NCBI GenBank assembly: GCA_035551935.1
Contig: DASZMJ010000552.1
Coordinates: 1-15,083, forward strand
DNA length: 15,083 nt
Reading direction: 5' to 3'
Origin: DASZMJ01 sp035551935
Lineage (GTDB): Bacteria > Planctomycetota > Planctomycetia > Isosphaerales > Isosphaeraceae
The notes beneath the pieces were generated by a model, which saw only the letters and a list, made by a program, of their open reading frames with translations, ran no database searches and had not been told where the DNA came from. Position 1 is the first letter of the stretch. Each line of letters opens with the position of its first letter. Below are positions 6,001 to 13,454 of this stretch, piece by piece. Made by a program: the position numbers and the translations under genes.

Positions 6001-7642
6001 TGTGGGCGCGGGCGACCTCGCCGGCCAGGAGGTGGAGCATGCCGCCGAGGTCGGCCGGCAGCTCGCCGCGCCCGACGCGCGGCAGGAGGTCCTTGACGAC
6101 CGGCTCGGCCTCCTCGGGATAGCCGGCCTGGAGCTGCGACCACGCGGCCCAGACCTGGTGCCTCGGGTCGAGGTTCGGCAGCCGACGGGCGTTCTGGAGG
6201 TACTGCCGGCCCAGCGCCGGCTCGCCGTTGAGCGTCAAGGCAACGCCGTAGAGCGCCTGCGCCGCGGCCAGCTCGGGCCAGGCCGCCGCGGCGGCCTTCA
6301 GGTGCGTGACGGCGCTCGCGCGGAGCTTGGCCGACGCCTCGGCCGCCCCCCTGGGGGCCTTCTCGCCACCGCCGAGGCCCGAGCGCTCCAGGTCGATCGT
6401 CCCCTGGAAGAGGTGGCCGAGCCCCTGATACCGCGTCGAGGTGCTGCCGAGCATCTCGGCGATCCAGGGCGCGGCCTTGTCGAACCGGCCCGGGTCCTTC
6501 GCCTCGGCCAGCACGGCCTTGATCGCGGTCTCGCGGAGCTGCATCGCCTCGTCGAGGTATGCCGGCAACGGCGCCAGCGGGGATTTCAGGGCCTGCGCGA
6601 CGACCTCGGCCGCGCGGGCGTACTCGCCGCGGACGCGGAGGTGCTCGGCGAAGGCGAGGTAGATGCGGAGGTCGGGGGTCTTGGAGGCGTCGAGCGCCTT
6701 CTGGTACGTCGCCACGATCCCGCGCTCGACCTGCTCGCCCGCGGCGTCGAGCGCCGCCCTGTCCGACCCTTCGGCCTTCGCGGCGATGCGGGTGAGGGCC
6801 TGCTGGAGCTGGCCCAGGAGCAGGCCGACCTGCGTGATCCGGGCCGGGGCGGCGTCCTTGGTGTCGGTCAGCGAGGTCGCGCCGGCCTGCGCGGCGCGGC
6901 TCAATTCGAGGAGGGCCGCCGGCTCGGTCGCTCGGGCCGCGGCGAGGACCTCGAGGCGGAGCCGGGCCAGGCGATCGACCGGGTCGGCGTCGTCGGCGAG
7001 CTTCGTGGCGACGCCCCGGGCCAGGGCCTCGTCGAGCTCGCCCGCTTGCCGCGACGCCTCGGCGATCCGGGCCTTGATCCAGTCGACCCGGACCGCCGGC
7101 GCCTTGCGGGCCTCGAGGACCGCCAGGTGCTTCCGCGCGGCGGGCACGTCGGGCGGCGTGGCGGCCAGGGCCTCCTCGGCGAGGACATAGCGGGCGTCGG
7201 GGTCGTTGGGCTCGAGGGCCGAGAGCTCCTTGGCCCGCTGGAGGCCCTCGGCGGCCTCGTTGCGGCGCAAGGCGTCGATCAGGAGCAGGCGGCGGGGCTC
7301 GGCGAGCTGCTTGCCGTACTTGGCCGCCTCGTCGAGCGCGTGGAGGCGGTTGGCCTGGAGCCGGCCGAGGCGGTCGGCCGGGGCGACCTCGGCCCACTCG
7401 GCGTACATCTCGGCCAACTCGAGGTGGACCTTCGGGTCCTTGCCGTCGCGCTGGAGGGCCTTGCGGTACTGGATCTCGGCGCGGGCGTATTGCTTGGCCG
7501 CCCGCTCGGCCCGGGCCGCGGGGAGCAGGTCCTCGGCGCGGCCGGCCGGGAGCATGGCCAGCACGATCGCCGCCAGGCCCACCACGGCGATCACGACGAA
7601 CAGGCCGGACAGGACCATCAACGGCTTCCAGCGGACGGTCAT
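3050..7642 (-). CDS. Giant membrane-anchored TPR-repeat protein
   Basis: The protein has 1530 residues. The start ATG (7642-7640) follows GAGGAG with nine bases between. The frame is open for another 640 bases upstream but only with arginine-rich shadow sequence. Residues 8-31 form one hydrophobic helix after a short basic N-terminus (MTVRWKP), so the chain is probably a signal anchor with the bulk outside the cytoplasmic membrane. From about residue 37 to near the C-terminus it is a chain of TPR-like helical pairs, for example AEIQYRKALQRDGKDPKVHLELAEMY near the start and DEAIALLRRAI later. Such proteins act as scaffolds and are often linked in other bacteria to exopolysaccharide or protein export (PrsT-like). 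No catalytic domain is seen. It lies downstream of an acyltransferase on the same strand but 400 bp away, so shared control is unproven. A very long open frame on the opposite strand is a G+C shadow. Confidence 0.9.
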   Translation of the reverse strand: MTVRWKPLMVLSGLFVVIAVVGLAAIVLAMLPAGRAEDLLPAARAERAAKQYARAEIQYRKALQRDGKDPKVHLELAEMYAEWAEVAPADRLGRLQANRLHALDEAAKYGKQLAEPRRLLLIDALRRNEAAEGLQRAKELSALEPNDPDARYVLAEEALAATPPDVPAARKHLAVLEARKAPAVRVDWIKARIAEASRQAGELDEALARGVATKLADDADPVDRLARLRLEVLAAARATEPAALLELSRAAQAGATSLTDTKDAAPARITQVGLLLGQLQQALTRIAAKAEGSDRAALDAAGEQVERGIVATYQKALDASKTPDLRIYLAFAEHLRVRGEYARAAEVVAQALKSPLAPLPAYLDEAMQLRETAIKAVLAEAKDPGRFDKAAPWIAEMLGSTSTRYQGLGHLFQGTIDLERSGLGGGEKAPRGAAEASAKLRASAVTHLKAAAAAWPELAAAQALYGVALTLNGEPALGRQYLQNARRLPNLDPRHQVWAAWSQLQAGYPEEAEPVVKDLLPRVGRGELPADLGGMLHLLAGEVARAHNDPGLARAEYEKAAAAGQEVPAIRLREAQVSALEKDPSAGLKELNKLRASGQGGPAAEQMAVVALRRAGKDAEARKLLDAARARFPDSDELAAVDAGMLLKAGKADVAERLLADYQARYPDHIGIILVRARFLADQLGKVAEARKLLSVAADRLENSAPLILLAQIELQAKDLDAMARTVARVRARWKEAAAADLLDAQLCMARGDLHGASRRLDAALKKDPGEKVVRYYKGRLAEQAGALAEAARIFEDLERSDTLKELEPGLSLREAAAWARADMDLATLDGDAGIARYRAILASVAEPVARRVRWKLVAALSSKDQWPAAKAELVALLKDPATTADEYVQAANYSIRHKDEAGARVLLDRVLKDDPAHAGAAITRAFLFADANKDDEAIALLRRAIASAKGSPPPAVVYLTLSALVNGRERSTDGLKRAAGVLDEGLKAHPDATELLRARYQVQSLLGDPKTALAAVEARAKEDPKGIIRRVLADLYRERGDLPSAERVVRELVKVEPGDPTLAGTLVRLVASEAVAAGARGDNAARSRRLDDATTLLRTARGKFPDDPGLVEVEFELATVRGDRDRATALVREAEKLGPSSPVAPLLRARLYEGRNPQEVARAYEEALARDPRRGDVRLALAQTDLNLGRLDDAIAQADRILERDAEHGPAALVKARALARLDAPDDPKGAKGDEAIDLLRKAIRRRPDFAEAHHLIAEIEARRGRRAEAVKALREALAAMPGDATALALLVQFLTEPRPDGSKPGAEDIRQAEEIAATKGKEDKRGDLSMGLAVGFHKAGRLDLAEPWAAKAVTSLDTPGAHLNYGDLLLAIGEANPDADSAKATFRKAAEQYEQVLKGEPGSVAAVNNLSWILHSYLGDDRRALKLMDDLMKRVDPAMVPGEVFDTLGAVQEALGQSKAAEQSYALGLRKDPAHPVLNYHMGRLFARDRDRTRARRAGPYLLKAKQSPARLSPEMRAEVDDLLASLQ

Positions 7643-7862
7643 CGGGCACGTCTCCTCGGTTCGAGCCGCGCCCCGGCGCCACTGGCTTGGGGATCGCGGC
7701 GGGTGCCTCGGTCGCGAGGGATGCGACCATTCCTTGGCGTGCGCGCGGGCCGCCGGCCCGCGGCGTCGGCGCTCGTCCTCGATTCGTTCGCCCCGCGGGG
7801 GGCGAAGCCGGCCTGTCCCGGGGGCGCGGCGATCGATCCAGGGCCGATCCGGCCTTCCTTCC

Positions 7863-7892
7863 AGGATAGTTCCCGGACCCCCGGCCTTGCAA
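7863..7892 (-). promoter_or_regulatory. Possible sigma-70-type promoter for the TPR gene
   Basis: On the minus strand TTGCAA (7892-7887) and TATCCT (7868-7863) are separated by 18 bases, each matching four of six consensus positions. This would give a leader of roughly 210 bases before the TPR start. The match is modest and the leader long, so the call is tentative. Confidence 0.25.
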
Positions 7893-7995
7893 GCGCCCCC
7901 ACGCACGCGCCGACGCCTCGTTGGAGGGCCGGCCGCGGGCAACAGTCCAGTCGAGAACCGCCCGACCCGGGCGACAGCCGGGGCGCCGTGCGCGG

Positions 7996-8021
7996 CTCCC
8001 CCACCGGGGGGAGAGGGAGGG
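7996..8021. repeat. Half copy of the CTCCC...GGGAGAGGG repeat
   Basis: CTCCCCC (7996-8002) faces GGGGGAG (8007-8013), followed by AGGGAGG. This is the same family as 198-241 and 2832-3045. As at the TPR gene end, this repeat lies next to a GTAG-type unit with the core GGCACGCTCCGC. Confidence 0.5.
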
Positions 8022-8026
8022 AGAAT

Positions 8027-8044
8027 GCGGAGCGTGCCCGCTAC
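8027..8044 (-). repeat. Single truncated GTAG unit that supplies the acyltransferase stop codon
   Basis: On the minus strand GTAG (8044-8041) is followed by CGGGCACGCTCCGC, sharing twelve bases with the arms at 2924-3002. The second half of the hairpin is missing. The TAG of the head (8043-8041) is the stop codon of the acyltransferase gene, which ends Ser-Ser-stop. Confidence 0.6.
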
Positions 8045-9291
8045 GAGGAGGCCAGCGGCTCCGGGGACGCTTCGCCGGCCAATGGGGCCTCGATCGCCGC
8101 GGGGGACGGATCGGGCCGGCGACGGACGACGGGCGGATTGAGGAAGTGGACCTCGACGAGCCGGAAGAACGCCCAGCCCGCGGCGACGCCCGCCGCCGCG
8201 CTCAACGGCAACATCACCCCGACCCGCGCGGGGAAGCTCCGGAATCCGAGCCAAAACAGGGAGGTATTCACAACAACACAAGCCGGCAGATGCGCCAGGT
8301 AGATGCTGTAGCAGCGCCGGCCGCAGGCCCGCAACGGGGCCAGCCAGCGGCTCGCCGCGGCCCGGTCGTCGTGGTCGCGTAGGAGGATCAGGGCCACGCC
8401 GAACGCCGCCGACGTCGCCGCCGACGGATAGCCGTTGGCGAGGGCCGTGACCGCGATCGCCGCCAGCGCGCCCTCGACCAGCCGCCGCGATCGGCCCGGG
8501 CCCGGCACGGTCAATCGCCAGTAGACCGCGGCGCCGACGGCGAACTCGTGCCAGAGGTACGGGAAGGACCCTTCGATGATGTGTCCCCAGCCCACGTCCA
8601 CCGCGACCGCGGCCACGAGCGCCGAGGCGATCGTGGCCGCCGCGAGCGCCCCGAACATGCGACGGGGGGCCAGGGCGAGCACGAGGAAGCAGACGAAATA
8701 GAACTGCTCCTCGTAGCAGAGCGACCAGGCGATCCGGGTGAGGATGAGCTCCGAACTCAGGGGCGAGTGGTCGCGGGTCGGGTCGGTGAAGATCACGCGA
8801 TAGGCGTTATAGGCGTGGCTCCGCCAGGATTCGGTGAGGGTCACGTTGCCGAGCCACTGCCAGCGGTCGAGCTGCGACGGCGAGACCAGCTTCAGCGCGA
8901 CGGGCTCGGTGTCGTGCAGCCAGGGCTTGCCGATCGCATCGGCCCCGGCGACGACGACGACGAACCACAACACCGCGGCCCAGTACGGCGGATAGATCCG
9001 CCGGACCCGTCGTCCCAGGAACGACCACGACCACGACCCGCGTCGTCGGGTCGCGTCGACGCTCGCCGTGATGCAATAGCCGCTGATGACGAAGAAGAGC
9101 GGCACCCCGAGTTTCATCTGCCGGACGAACCCGTGGAGCGCCCACCCCAGCCACGCGGAGGGGCCCGTCCCCAGGCCGTCACCCTCGCCGATCGCGTTGC
9201 CGGCGTGGTGGAGGACCACCATCAAGCAGGCCACGCCCCGGAAGACGTCCAGGAGCCGATACCTCGGGTCGCGATCGAGGGGAGGATACAT
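8041..9291 (-). CDS. Acyltransferase 3 family integral membrane protein
   Basis: This 416-residue protein belongs to the family that O-acylates sugars of surface polysaccharides, lipids or glycans in the inner membrane, usually with acetyl groups. The N-terminus shows the family pattern YRLLDVFRGVACLMVVLHH (11-29) with Arg18 and the His28/29 pair near the first helix. FFVISGYCIT (66-75) and the basic loop RRVRRIYPPYW (94-104) follow. About ten hydrophobic segments come after, including FYFVCFLVLALA and a late SIYLAHLPACVVVNT. The ATG at 9291 fits the family start; no clear ribosome site is seen. The same frame stays open far upstream, but that sequence does not resemble protein. The start lies inside the 3' end of the 9179-10636 frame. 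The substrate cannot be told from the window. Confidence 0.88.
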   Translation of the reverse strand: MYPPLDRDPRYRLLDVFRGVACLMVVLHHAGNAIGEGDGLGTGPSAWLGWALHGFVRQMKLGVPLFFVISGYCITASVDATRRRGSWSWSFLGRRVRRIYPPYWAAVLWFVVVVAGADAIGKPWLHDTEPVALKLVSPSQLDRWQWLGNVTLTESWRSHAYNAYRVIFTDPTRDHSPLSSELILTRIAWSLCYEEQFYFVCFLVLALAPRRMFGALAAATIASALVAAVAVDVGWGHIIEGSFPYLWHEFAVGAAVYWRLTVPGPGRSRRLVEGALAAIAVTALANGYPSAATSAAFGVALILLRDHDDRAAASRWLAPLRACGRRCYSIYLAHLPACVVVNTSLFWLGFRSFPARVGVMLPLSAAAGVAAGWAFFRLVEVHFLNPPVVRRRPDPSPAAIEAPLAGEASPEPLASS

Positions 9292-10636
9292 CGGGGCGTG
9301 CCAATTCGTGATGGCCGATCGAACCCACGCCCCTCCATCGTAACAAGGCCCGGCCGCCGGGGGAGCGGCCCCCTCGAGGATGAGTCGGGGGGCGTCCTCC
9401 GGCGGCCGGGCCGGGTCCGCACTCGGCCGGGCCCCGGGAGGGGCGACGGCCTCGGACCATGGGGGTTGGTCGACGAGCGGGAGGGGCCCGGGGATGGTGG
9501 GTCCAGGCGCCGCAGCGATCCGTCCGCGACGGCCGCGACCGGCCCCGGCGACTCGGTCGCGACCGCCGGTTTTGCCGGCGATCGCGACCTCGCACCGTGG
9601 CCCGCGGCCGTCGCCCTTCCCAGCGGGCCAGGAGCCGCCGATACCAGGGGGTCGCCCCCCCGACAGCGACGACGGCCGTCGGCTCGACGTCGGTTTCGGG
9701 AAGGGTTTCGGGATCGGCCGTGACCGAAGTGTCCGGCGCGTTGCCGGCGGCGACGGCCCCGACCTCCTCCTCCCCTCCCTCGACGACCTCGACCGCCGGC
9801 CCTCCCGACCGTTGCCGATCGTCCTCGACGACCTCCTCGCGGACGAGGTTGGGCCGCTCCGGCTCGACCGGCTCGGAGACAGAATCAAGTTGCGCCTCCT
9901 GGTGCAGACCGACAGGCGGGGCGTCGCATGACGACGGCCCCGCCTCGTCCCATCCCTCGAGATCCGGGAGCGCAGGCGCTTCGACCGCGACCTCTTGAGG
10001 GGCGATCGACTCCGTCGGTTCGACGGCGACCGCCCCCGGGATGGGCTCGCACACCTCCGGGTCGGGCGCCGGCGTCGGCTCCTCGGCCCGGGACGGTGTT
10101 TCCTCGTGGATTGGTCCCGCGGGCCCCGGCACGTCGAGCATCGGCTCGCCCGCGACTTCCGCGCCTTCGACCCGCACGAACTTGCCCGGCCCGACCTTGA
10201 CCCACGTGACCGGGACCACGTCCCGCGACTTGACCGCCTTCGCCCGGCCCTTGCCCTTCGACCGCTTCGGCTTCGACGCCGTCGTTTCCGCCGTCGCGAC
10301 CGCGGCCGCCTCCGGCTCGGGCCCCGGCTCGGGCGTCGGCGAAACCTCGAGCCGGTCCTCGGCCGCAAGGGTGGTCGTCGCGGTCGGGTCGTCGTGGCGG
10401 GTCGTCGCCGGGTTGCTCGCGCCCTTCGGGGTGTAGAGGACGGCGGCGATCGCGAGCAGGTAGGGGACGACGAGCCAGGCGGAGACGGTCGCCACGGCGA
10501 GGCTCGTCGCCGGCACGAGCACGGCGAGGGCGAGGGTCCAGGCCCGGGAGGCCGTCGCCGAATCCCGTCCCCCCTCCGGTCGCGTTCCGTCGTGTGACGC
10601 GTCCCTTCGCACGGTCGCCGGAGCCTCCATGACCAC
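9179..10636 (-). CDS. Hypothetical membrane-anchored low-complexity protein (3' end uncertain)
   Basis: The open frame gives 485 residues. GTG 10636 is preceded by GGAGGGGGG with seven bases between; ATG 10630 is the alternative start. Residues 33-68 are hydrophobic, long enough for two helices in a hairpin (LALAVLVPATSLAVA, then LVVPYLLAIAAVLY). A lysine/arginine-rich patch, SKPKRSKGKGRAK (121-133), precedes an ordered-looking segment VVPVTWVKVGPGKFVRVEG (140-158). I believe this segment recurs in other Isosphaera-type hypothetical proteins. Residues 165-325 are Pro/Glu/Val-rich and probably disordered. After PWYRRLLARWEG (330-341) the sequence turns into arginine-rich text and overlaps the acyltransferase start by 113 bases. 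The true end may therefore lie nearer 9550, with the stop lost by a frameshift or sequencing error. Function unknown. Confidence 0.6.
   Translation of the reverse strand: MVMEAPATVRRDASHDGTRPEGGRDSATASRAWTLALAVLVPATSLAVATVSAWLVVPYLLAIAAVLYTPKGASNPATTRHDDPTATTTLAAEDRLEVSPTPEPGPEPEAAAVATAETTASKPKRSKGKGRAKAVKSRDVVPVTWVKVGPGKFVRVEGAEVAGEPMLDVPGPAGPIHEETPSRAEEPTPAPDPEVCEPIPGAVAVEPTESIAPQEVAVEAPALPDLEGWDEAGPSSCDAPPVGLHQEAQLDSVSEPVEPERPNLVREEVVEDDRQRSGGPAVEVVEGGEEEVGAVAAGNAPDTSVTADPETLPETDVEPTAVVAVGGATPWYRRLLARWEGRRPRATVRGRDRRQNRRSRPSRRGRSRPSRTDRCGAWTHHPRAPPARRPTPMVRGRRPSRGPAECGPGPAAGGRPPTHPRGGRSPGGRALLRWRGVGSIGHHELARPDVSSPRSRPEVSAPGRLPGRGLLDGGPPPRRQRDRRG
9337..9342 (-). promoter_or_regulatory. Possible -10 element for the acyltransferase gene
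   Basis: TACGAT (9342-9337) in the local context TTGTTACGATGG stands out in very G/C-rich sequence 46 bases before the ATG. A TACGAT also lies 34 bases before the start at 12395. No good -35 box accompanies either, so this is weak. Confidence 0.2.
9555..9589 (-). repeat. 15-bp hairpin inside the 3' part of the hypothetical frame
   Basis: On the plus strand the arms are GGTCGCGACCGCCGG (9555-9569) and CCGGCGATCGCGACC (9575-9589), with a TTTTG loop. There is one mismatch, which becomes a U-G pair in the minus-strand transcript. No T-run follows in the direction of transcription. A hairpin this strong is unusual inside a gene and would fit a coding end just upstream of it. Confidence 0.55.
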
Positions 10637-10829
10637 GCCCGGACCCCCCTCCGGCTCTTATCGGACCGCGATCCGGGCCCCTTCGTGATTTCCCGGCCCC
10701 CTTCGGGGTGCGTCGCCGCCGCGTCTTCACCAACGCGTTCGACCCCATTCTTCTTCGTCGGCCGCCATCTCTTCCTGACCCGAACCCGTGGCACCCCGCG
10801 CGTGGAAACGATGGCGGCCTCTCGGACCC

Positions 10830-12209
10830 TCACCACGTCAGCAGGAGGTTGCGGAACGTGGTCGGGTCGGCACCGGCGGAGTGGAGGGAGGGGGGGGAAT
10901 CGGCGGGGGAGCGCTCGGGGGTCTGGGCGTCGAGCTGGAGCCAGGAGCCGCGGGGGTCGCGGTGGAGGTGGACGCGGTGCCAGTCGGGCTCGGGAGCGAG
11001 CGCGGCGGACGGGCGGAGGGCCTGGCCGGCGACGCGGAGGCGGGCGAGCGAGGCGGGGTCGCCGAAGACCTCGAAGGTGAAGTCGAAGGCGCGGGGCGAG
11101 GAGATCGGCAGGAGGTAGGGGCGATCGGCGAGCACGAGCCGGCCGAGGGCGAACGAGCCGTGCGGGCACGCGGGCGGCGCCGGCGCGGCCAGGCCGCGGA
11201 GGGTGAGCGTCGAGGCGAGCAGGCAGCCGGCCAACGTGATCGGCGGCAACCCCCAGCGCCACCAGAGCGGGGGCCGGACCTCGACCGGGAACGGGCAGCG
11301 CACCAGCATCAGCACGCGCAGGAACAAGGCCGAGCCGGCCCAGCCGGCCGCCGCGACCGGCGACCGCGCGGCCGGCCCGGGCTTCGGGGTGGCCGAGGGG
11401 TCGGCCAGGCCGACCAGCGACGAGGCGTAGTCGCCGAAGGGGCCGAAGTCGTCGGCGGCGCGATGGTCGGCGAGGACTTCCTGGTCGAGCCGCAACTGCG
11501 CCCGGATCCACCAGACCGGCGGCAGGAAGAACCAGGCGGCCTGCGCGAGCACGCCGACGAGCCGGAACCACGGGTCGCGGCACTCGGCGTGCGCCAGCTC
11601 GTGGAGCAGGCAGAGCCGGAGCCGCTCGCGGGCCTCGGGCCGCTCCAGGGCCCGCGGGATGACGATCAACGGCCGCGCCAGGCCGAGCAGGACCGGCCGC
11701 CGCACCCGGCTCGAGACCCGCAGCCGCGGCCGGCCGAGGAGGGCGTCGTAGGGCAAGGTCGCGTAGAAGTCGAGCGTCCCCCGCGACGGCGCCGACGACC
11801 GCCGCGCCAGCGCGACCATGCCCCACCAACCCAGCACCAGCCACCCCAGGTTCGCCCCGAAGCCGACCAGGTACGCCAACGCCAGGCCGCGCGGCGTCCA
11901 GCGGCCGCCGATCAGATGACGGACCAGTCGCGCGGCCGACGGCTCGTGCCCGCCCTCGGCCGGGGGCCGCGACCACGACGGCGGCGCGACGGCCCGCAGC
12001 GGGCCGGCCAGGTCGAGCCGGGGCAGCGGGTCGACCAGGCCCAGCGGGATCAGGATCAACGCCCCGACCAGCCCCGCCCGCGCCAGCGCGCAGCGCCGCG
12101 CCGGCTGCCTCGTGCCGACCATCGCCAGCGCGATCGCGCCGAGCCAGAGGGCCGCCGCCGGGCTCGCCTCGCCCACCGCCCCGACCCAGCGCCCCAGCAC
12201 GCCCGCCAT
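10830..12209 (-). CDS. M56 family (BlaR1/MecR1-like) membrane metallopeptidase
   Basis: The protein has 459 residues with ATG 12209 chosen; the frame extends 39 codons further without protein-like sequence. Hydrophobic segments lie at about 18-36, 44-60, 108-134 and 216-237, with another near the C-terminal third (PPITLAGCLLASTLTL). The zinc site is LLHELAHAECRDPW with HELAH at 203-207. LDQEVLADHRAA follows, where Glu244 is the likely third ligand, as in BlaR1/MecR1 and HtpX-like enzymes. The C-terminal 130 residues are not a penicillin-binding sensor domain and look unrelated to it. BlaR1 normally cleaves a BlaI/MecI repressor, but no such gene lies beside this one: the upstream neighbour is a divergent unknown and the downstream gap of 193 bases is empty. 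Substrate and signal are unknown. Confidence 0.85.
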   Translation of the reverse strand: MAGVLGRWVGAVGEASPAAALWLGAIALAMVGTRQPARRCALARAGLVGALILIPLGLVDPLPRLDLAGPLRAVAPPSWSRPPAEGGHEPSAARLVRHLIGGRWTPRGLALAYLVGFGANLGWLVLGWWGMVALARRSSAPSRGTLDFYATLPYDALLGRPRLRVSSRVRRPVLLGLARPLIVIPRALERPEARERLRLCLLHELAHAECRDPWFRLVGVLAQAAWFFLPPVWWIRAQLRLDQEVLADHRAADDFGPFGDYASSLVGLADPSATPKPGPAARSPVAAAGWAGSALFLRVLMLVRCPFPVEVRPPLWWRWGLPPITLAGCLLASTLTLRGLAAPAPPACPHGSFALGRLVLADRPYLLPISSPRAFDFTFEVFGDPASLARLRVAGQALRPSAALAPEPDWHRVHLHRDPRGSWLQLDAQTPERSPADSPPSLHSAGADPTTFRNLLLTW

Positions 12210-12269
12210 CGTCGCGCCCCGACCTCTCGGAGATCTACGTATCCTCCCGGATCGCACCCCCGATCTTAA

Positions 12270-12289
12270 TCGTCGGCCCGCGCCGACGA
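12270..12289. repeat. Small hairpin in the divergent intergenic region
   Basis: TCGTCGGC (12270-12277) and GCCGACGA (12282-12289) are exact inverted repeats around CCGC, between the divergent M56 gene and the 12395 gene. It could be an operator for either gene or a chance palindrome in G/C-rich DNA. Confidence 0.3.
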
Positions 12290-12355
12290 CACCACCCACG
12301 ATCGGATTCGCGCCCTCCCGCCGCAATCCGCGCTGTTCCCGGGCGAAGACCCCGG

Positions 12356-12361
12356 TACGAT
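12356..12361 (+). promoter_or_regulatory. Possible -10 element before the 12395 gene
   Basis: TACGAT (12356-12361) lies 34 bases before the ATG. The hexamer 17 bases further upstream, CTGTTC, matches the -35 consensus poorly. It is listed because the same hexamer precedes the acyltransferase gene. Confidence 0.2.
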
Positions 12362-12394
12362 CGACGGCGGACGAGGACGATTCGGGGGCTCGCG

Positions 12395-13453
12395 ATGTCG
12401 GAACGTCGGACGCGCTGGATCGGTCACGCCTTGCTGTTCGGGTCCCTGGCCGTCCTGGTCCTGGGCATCGCCGCGTTCTTCGTGATCCACTCGTTGAGCA
12501 ACGGCCCGCGGCTCCGGGCCCCGACGTTGCCCGTGCCCAACGGGTATGACGACCTCGTCCGCGCCGGCGAGGCGACGATCGGCTCGGAGCCGGCCGATGG
12601 CCGGCTTGCCGCGGCCGACGAGGGCGAGCTGGCCGCCTTCGTCGACTCCAACGGCATGGCCCTCGGCCTCTTGCGCCGGGGCCTGGGCCATGAGATCGCG
12701 ACGCCGCTCCAGTACACCGGCGGCTACCTCGCGTCGCACGTCAGCGACTACGGCCCGATCCGCAAGGCCGCGCACCTGCTCGCCGCCGAGGGGTTCCTCG
12801 ACCTGAAGCGCGACCGCCCCGGGGAGGCGGCCGACCGGTTCCTCGACCTGCTCCGGATCTCCCGCGGCCTGAACCGCAACGGCCTGCTCATCGACGCGTT
12901 GATCGGCATCGCGATCGAGCGGCTGGCCTTCCAGGGCCTCTTCCAGGCCCGCGGCCGGCTCTCCGCGGCCGACTGCCGCCGCGTGGCCGCGGCGCTCCTC
13001 GACTTCGACCGCGACCGCGAGCCGTTCGACGCCATCCGCCGCCGCGAGCGCGACTTCGCCCTCGAGAACGGCGACTGGAAGCTCCGCCTGGGGTATCGCG
13101 TCCAGCACGCCGCACTCGATCGCCTGATGCAGCCGGCCGAGGATGGCGCCCTGTTCGCGATCCGCGCCAACCAGGCCCGGTCCCGCCTGCTGGCCGTCGC
13201 ACTGGCCCTCCGCGCCCATCGCCTCGACACGAAGGCCGACGCCAGGGCCCTCGCCGACCTCGTCCCGAAGGATCTCCCCGCCGTCCCCATCGATCCGTTC
13301 AGCCCCAGCGGCACGCCCCTGCGGCTCAATCCCGGCCCTCCCCCACAGCCCTACAGCATCGGCCCCGACGGCGTCGACGACGGCGGCACGCCCTTGCCCG
13401 GCAACCGTCCCCATCCCGACGCCAAGGGCGACATCACCGCCGACCCCTCGTGA
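12395..13453 (+). CDS. Membrane-anchored hypothetical protein with a pseudopilin-like C-terminal end
   Basis: The protein has 352 residues. ATG 12395 follows GGGGG with seven bases between. Residues 10-33 form one membrane helix (HALLFGSLAVLVLGIAAFFV) after a basic start, placing the rest outside the cytoplasm. The middle, about 60-290, is helical with no known motif. It ends LVPKDLPAVPIDPFSPSGTPLRL and then YSIGPDGVDDGGTPLPG. This DPF...YSIGPDGxDDGG ending is common in planctomycete hypothetical proteins and resembles the C-terminal calcium-binding end of GspG-type pseudopilins. There is no prepilin peptidase site, so it is not a pilin itself. It is the only complete plus-strand gene here. 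The gene ends six bases before a paired palindrome that it shares with the convergent cobA-hemD gene. Confidence 0.8.
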   Translation: MSERRTRWIGHALLFGSLAVLVLGIAAFFVIHSLSNGPRLRAPTLPVPNGYDDLVRAGEATIGSEPADGRLAAADEGELAAFVDSNGMALGLLRRGLGHEIATPLQYTGGYLASHVSDYGPIRKAAHLLAAEGFLDLKRDRPGEAADRFLDLLRISRGLNRNGLLIDALIGIAIERLAFQGLFQARGRLSAADCRRVAAALLDFDRDREPFDAIRRRERDFALENGDWKLRLGYRVQHAALDRLMQPAEDGALFAIRANQARSRLLAVALALRAHRLDTKADARALADLVPKDLPAVPIDPFSPSGTPLRLNPGPPPQPYSIGPDGVDDGGTPLPGNRPHPDAKGDITADPS

Positions 13454-13454
13454 A

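Larger units (their letters stand above)
7643..8026. other. Long gap upstream of the TPR gene, no gene seen
   Basis: About 385 bases lie between the TPR start and the repeats after the acyltransferase gene. The open frames here are arginine/proline/glycine-rich shadows. The stretch 7860-7893 is less G/C-rich and carries the only promoter-like pair I found. The right end holds the repeat at 7996-8021. No tRNA or other RNA gene is recognisable. Confidence 0.5.

Noticed and set aside
7643..8281. N-terminal extension of the TPR protein to 1743 residues
   Set aside because: It would place the membrane anchor 214 residues inside the chain, overlaps the acyltransferase gene end, and ignores the GAGGAG site before 7642.
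3194..8302. A 1702-residue open frame on the strand opposite the TPR gene
   Set aside because: It is rich in Gly, Leu, Val and Arg with no recognisable domain, and follows from the strong G/C third-position bias of the TPR gene. The TPR frame has a good ribosome site, a membrane anchor and clear repeats.
9292..11976. Upstream extension of the acyltransferase frame to 1311 residues
   Set aside because: The extension crosses two other genes in shadow and is Arg/Pro/Ala-rich without domain features. Family homology starts at MYPPLDRDPRYRLLDVFRG.
12207..12260. BlaI-type operator upstream of the M56 gene
   Set aside because: Only short TACGTA and AGATCT palindromes are present, with no extended TACA/TGTA dyad.
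12395..13453. Type II secretion pseudopilin
   Set aside because: Only the YSIGPDGxDDGG end is pilin-like. The N-terminus lacks the G/FTLxE prepilin site and the middle is unrelated.
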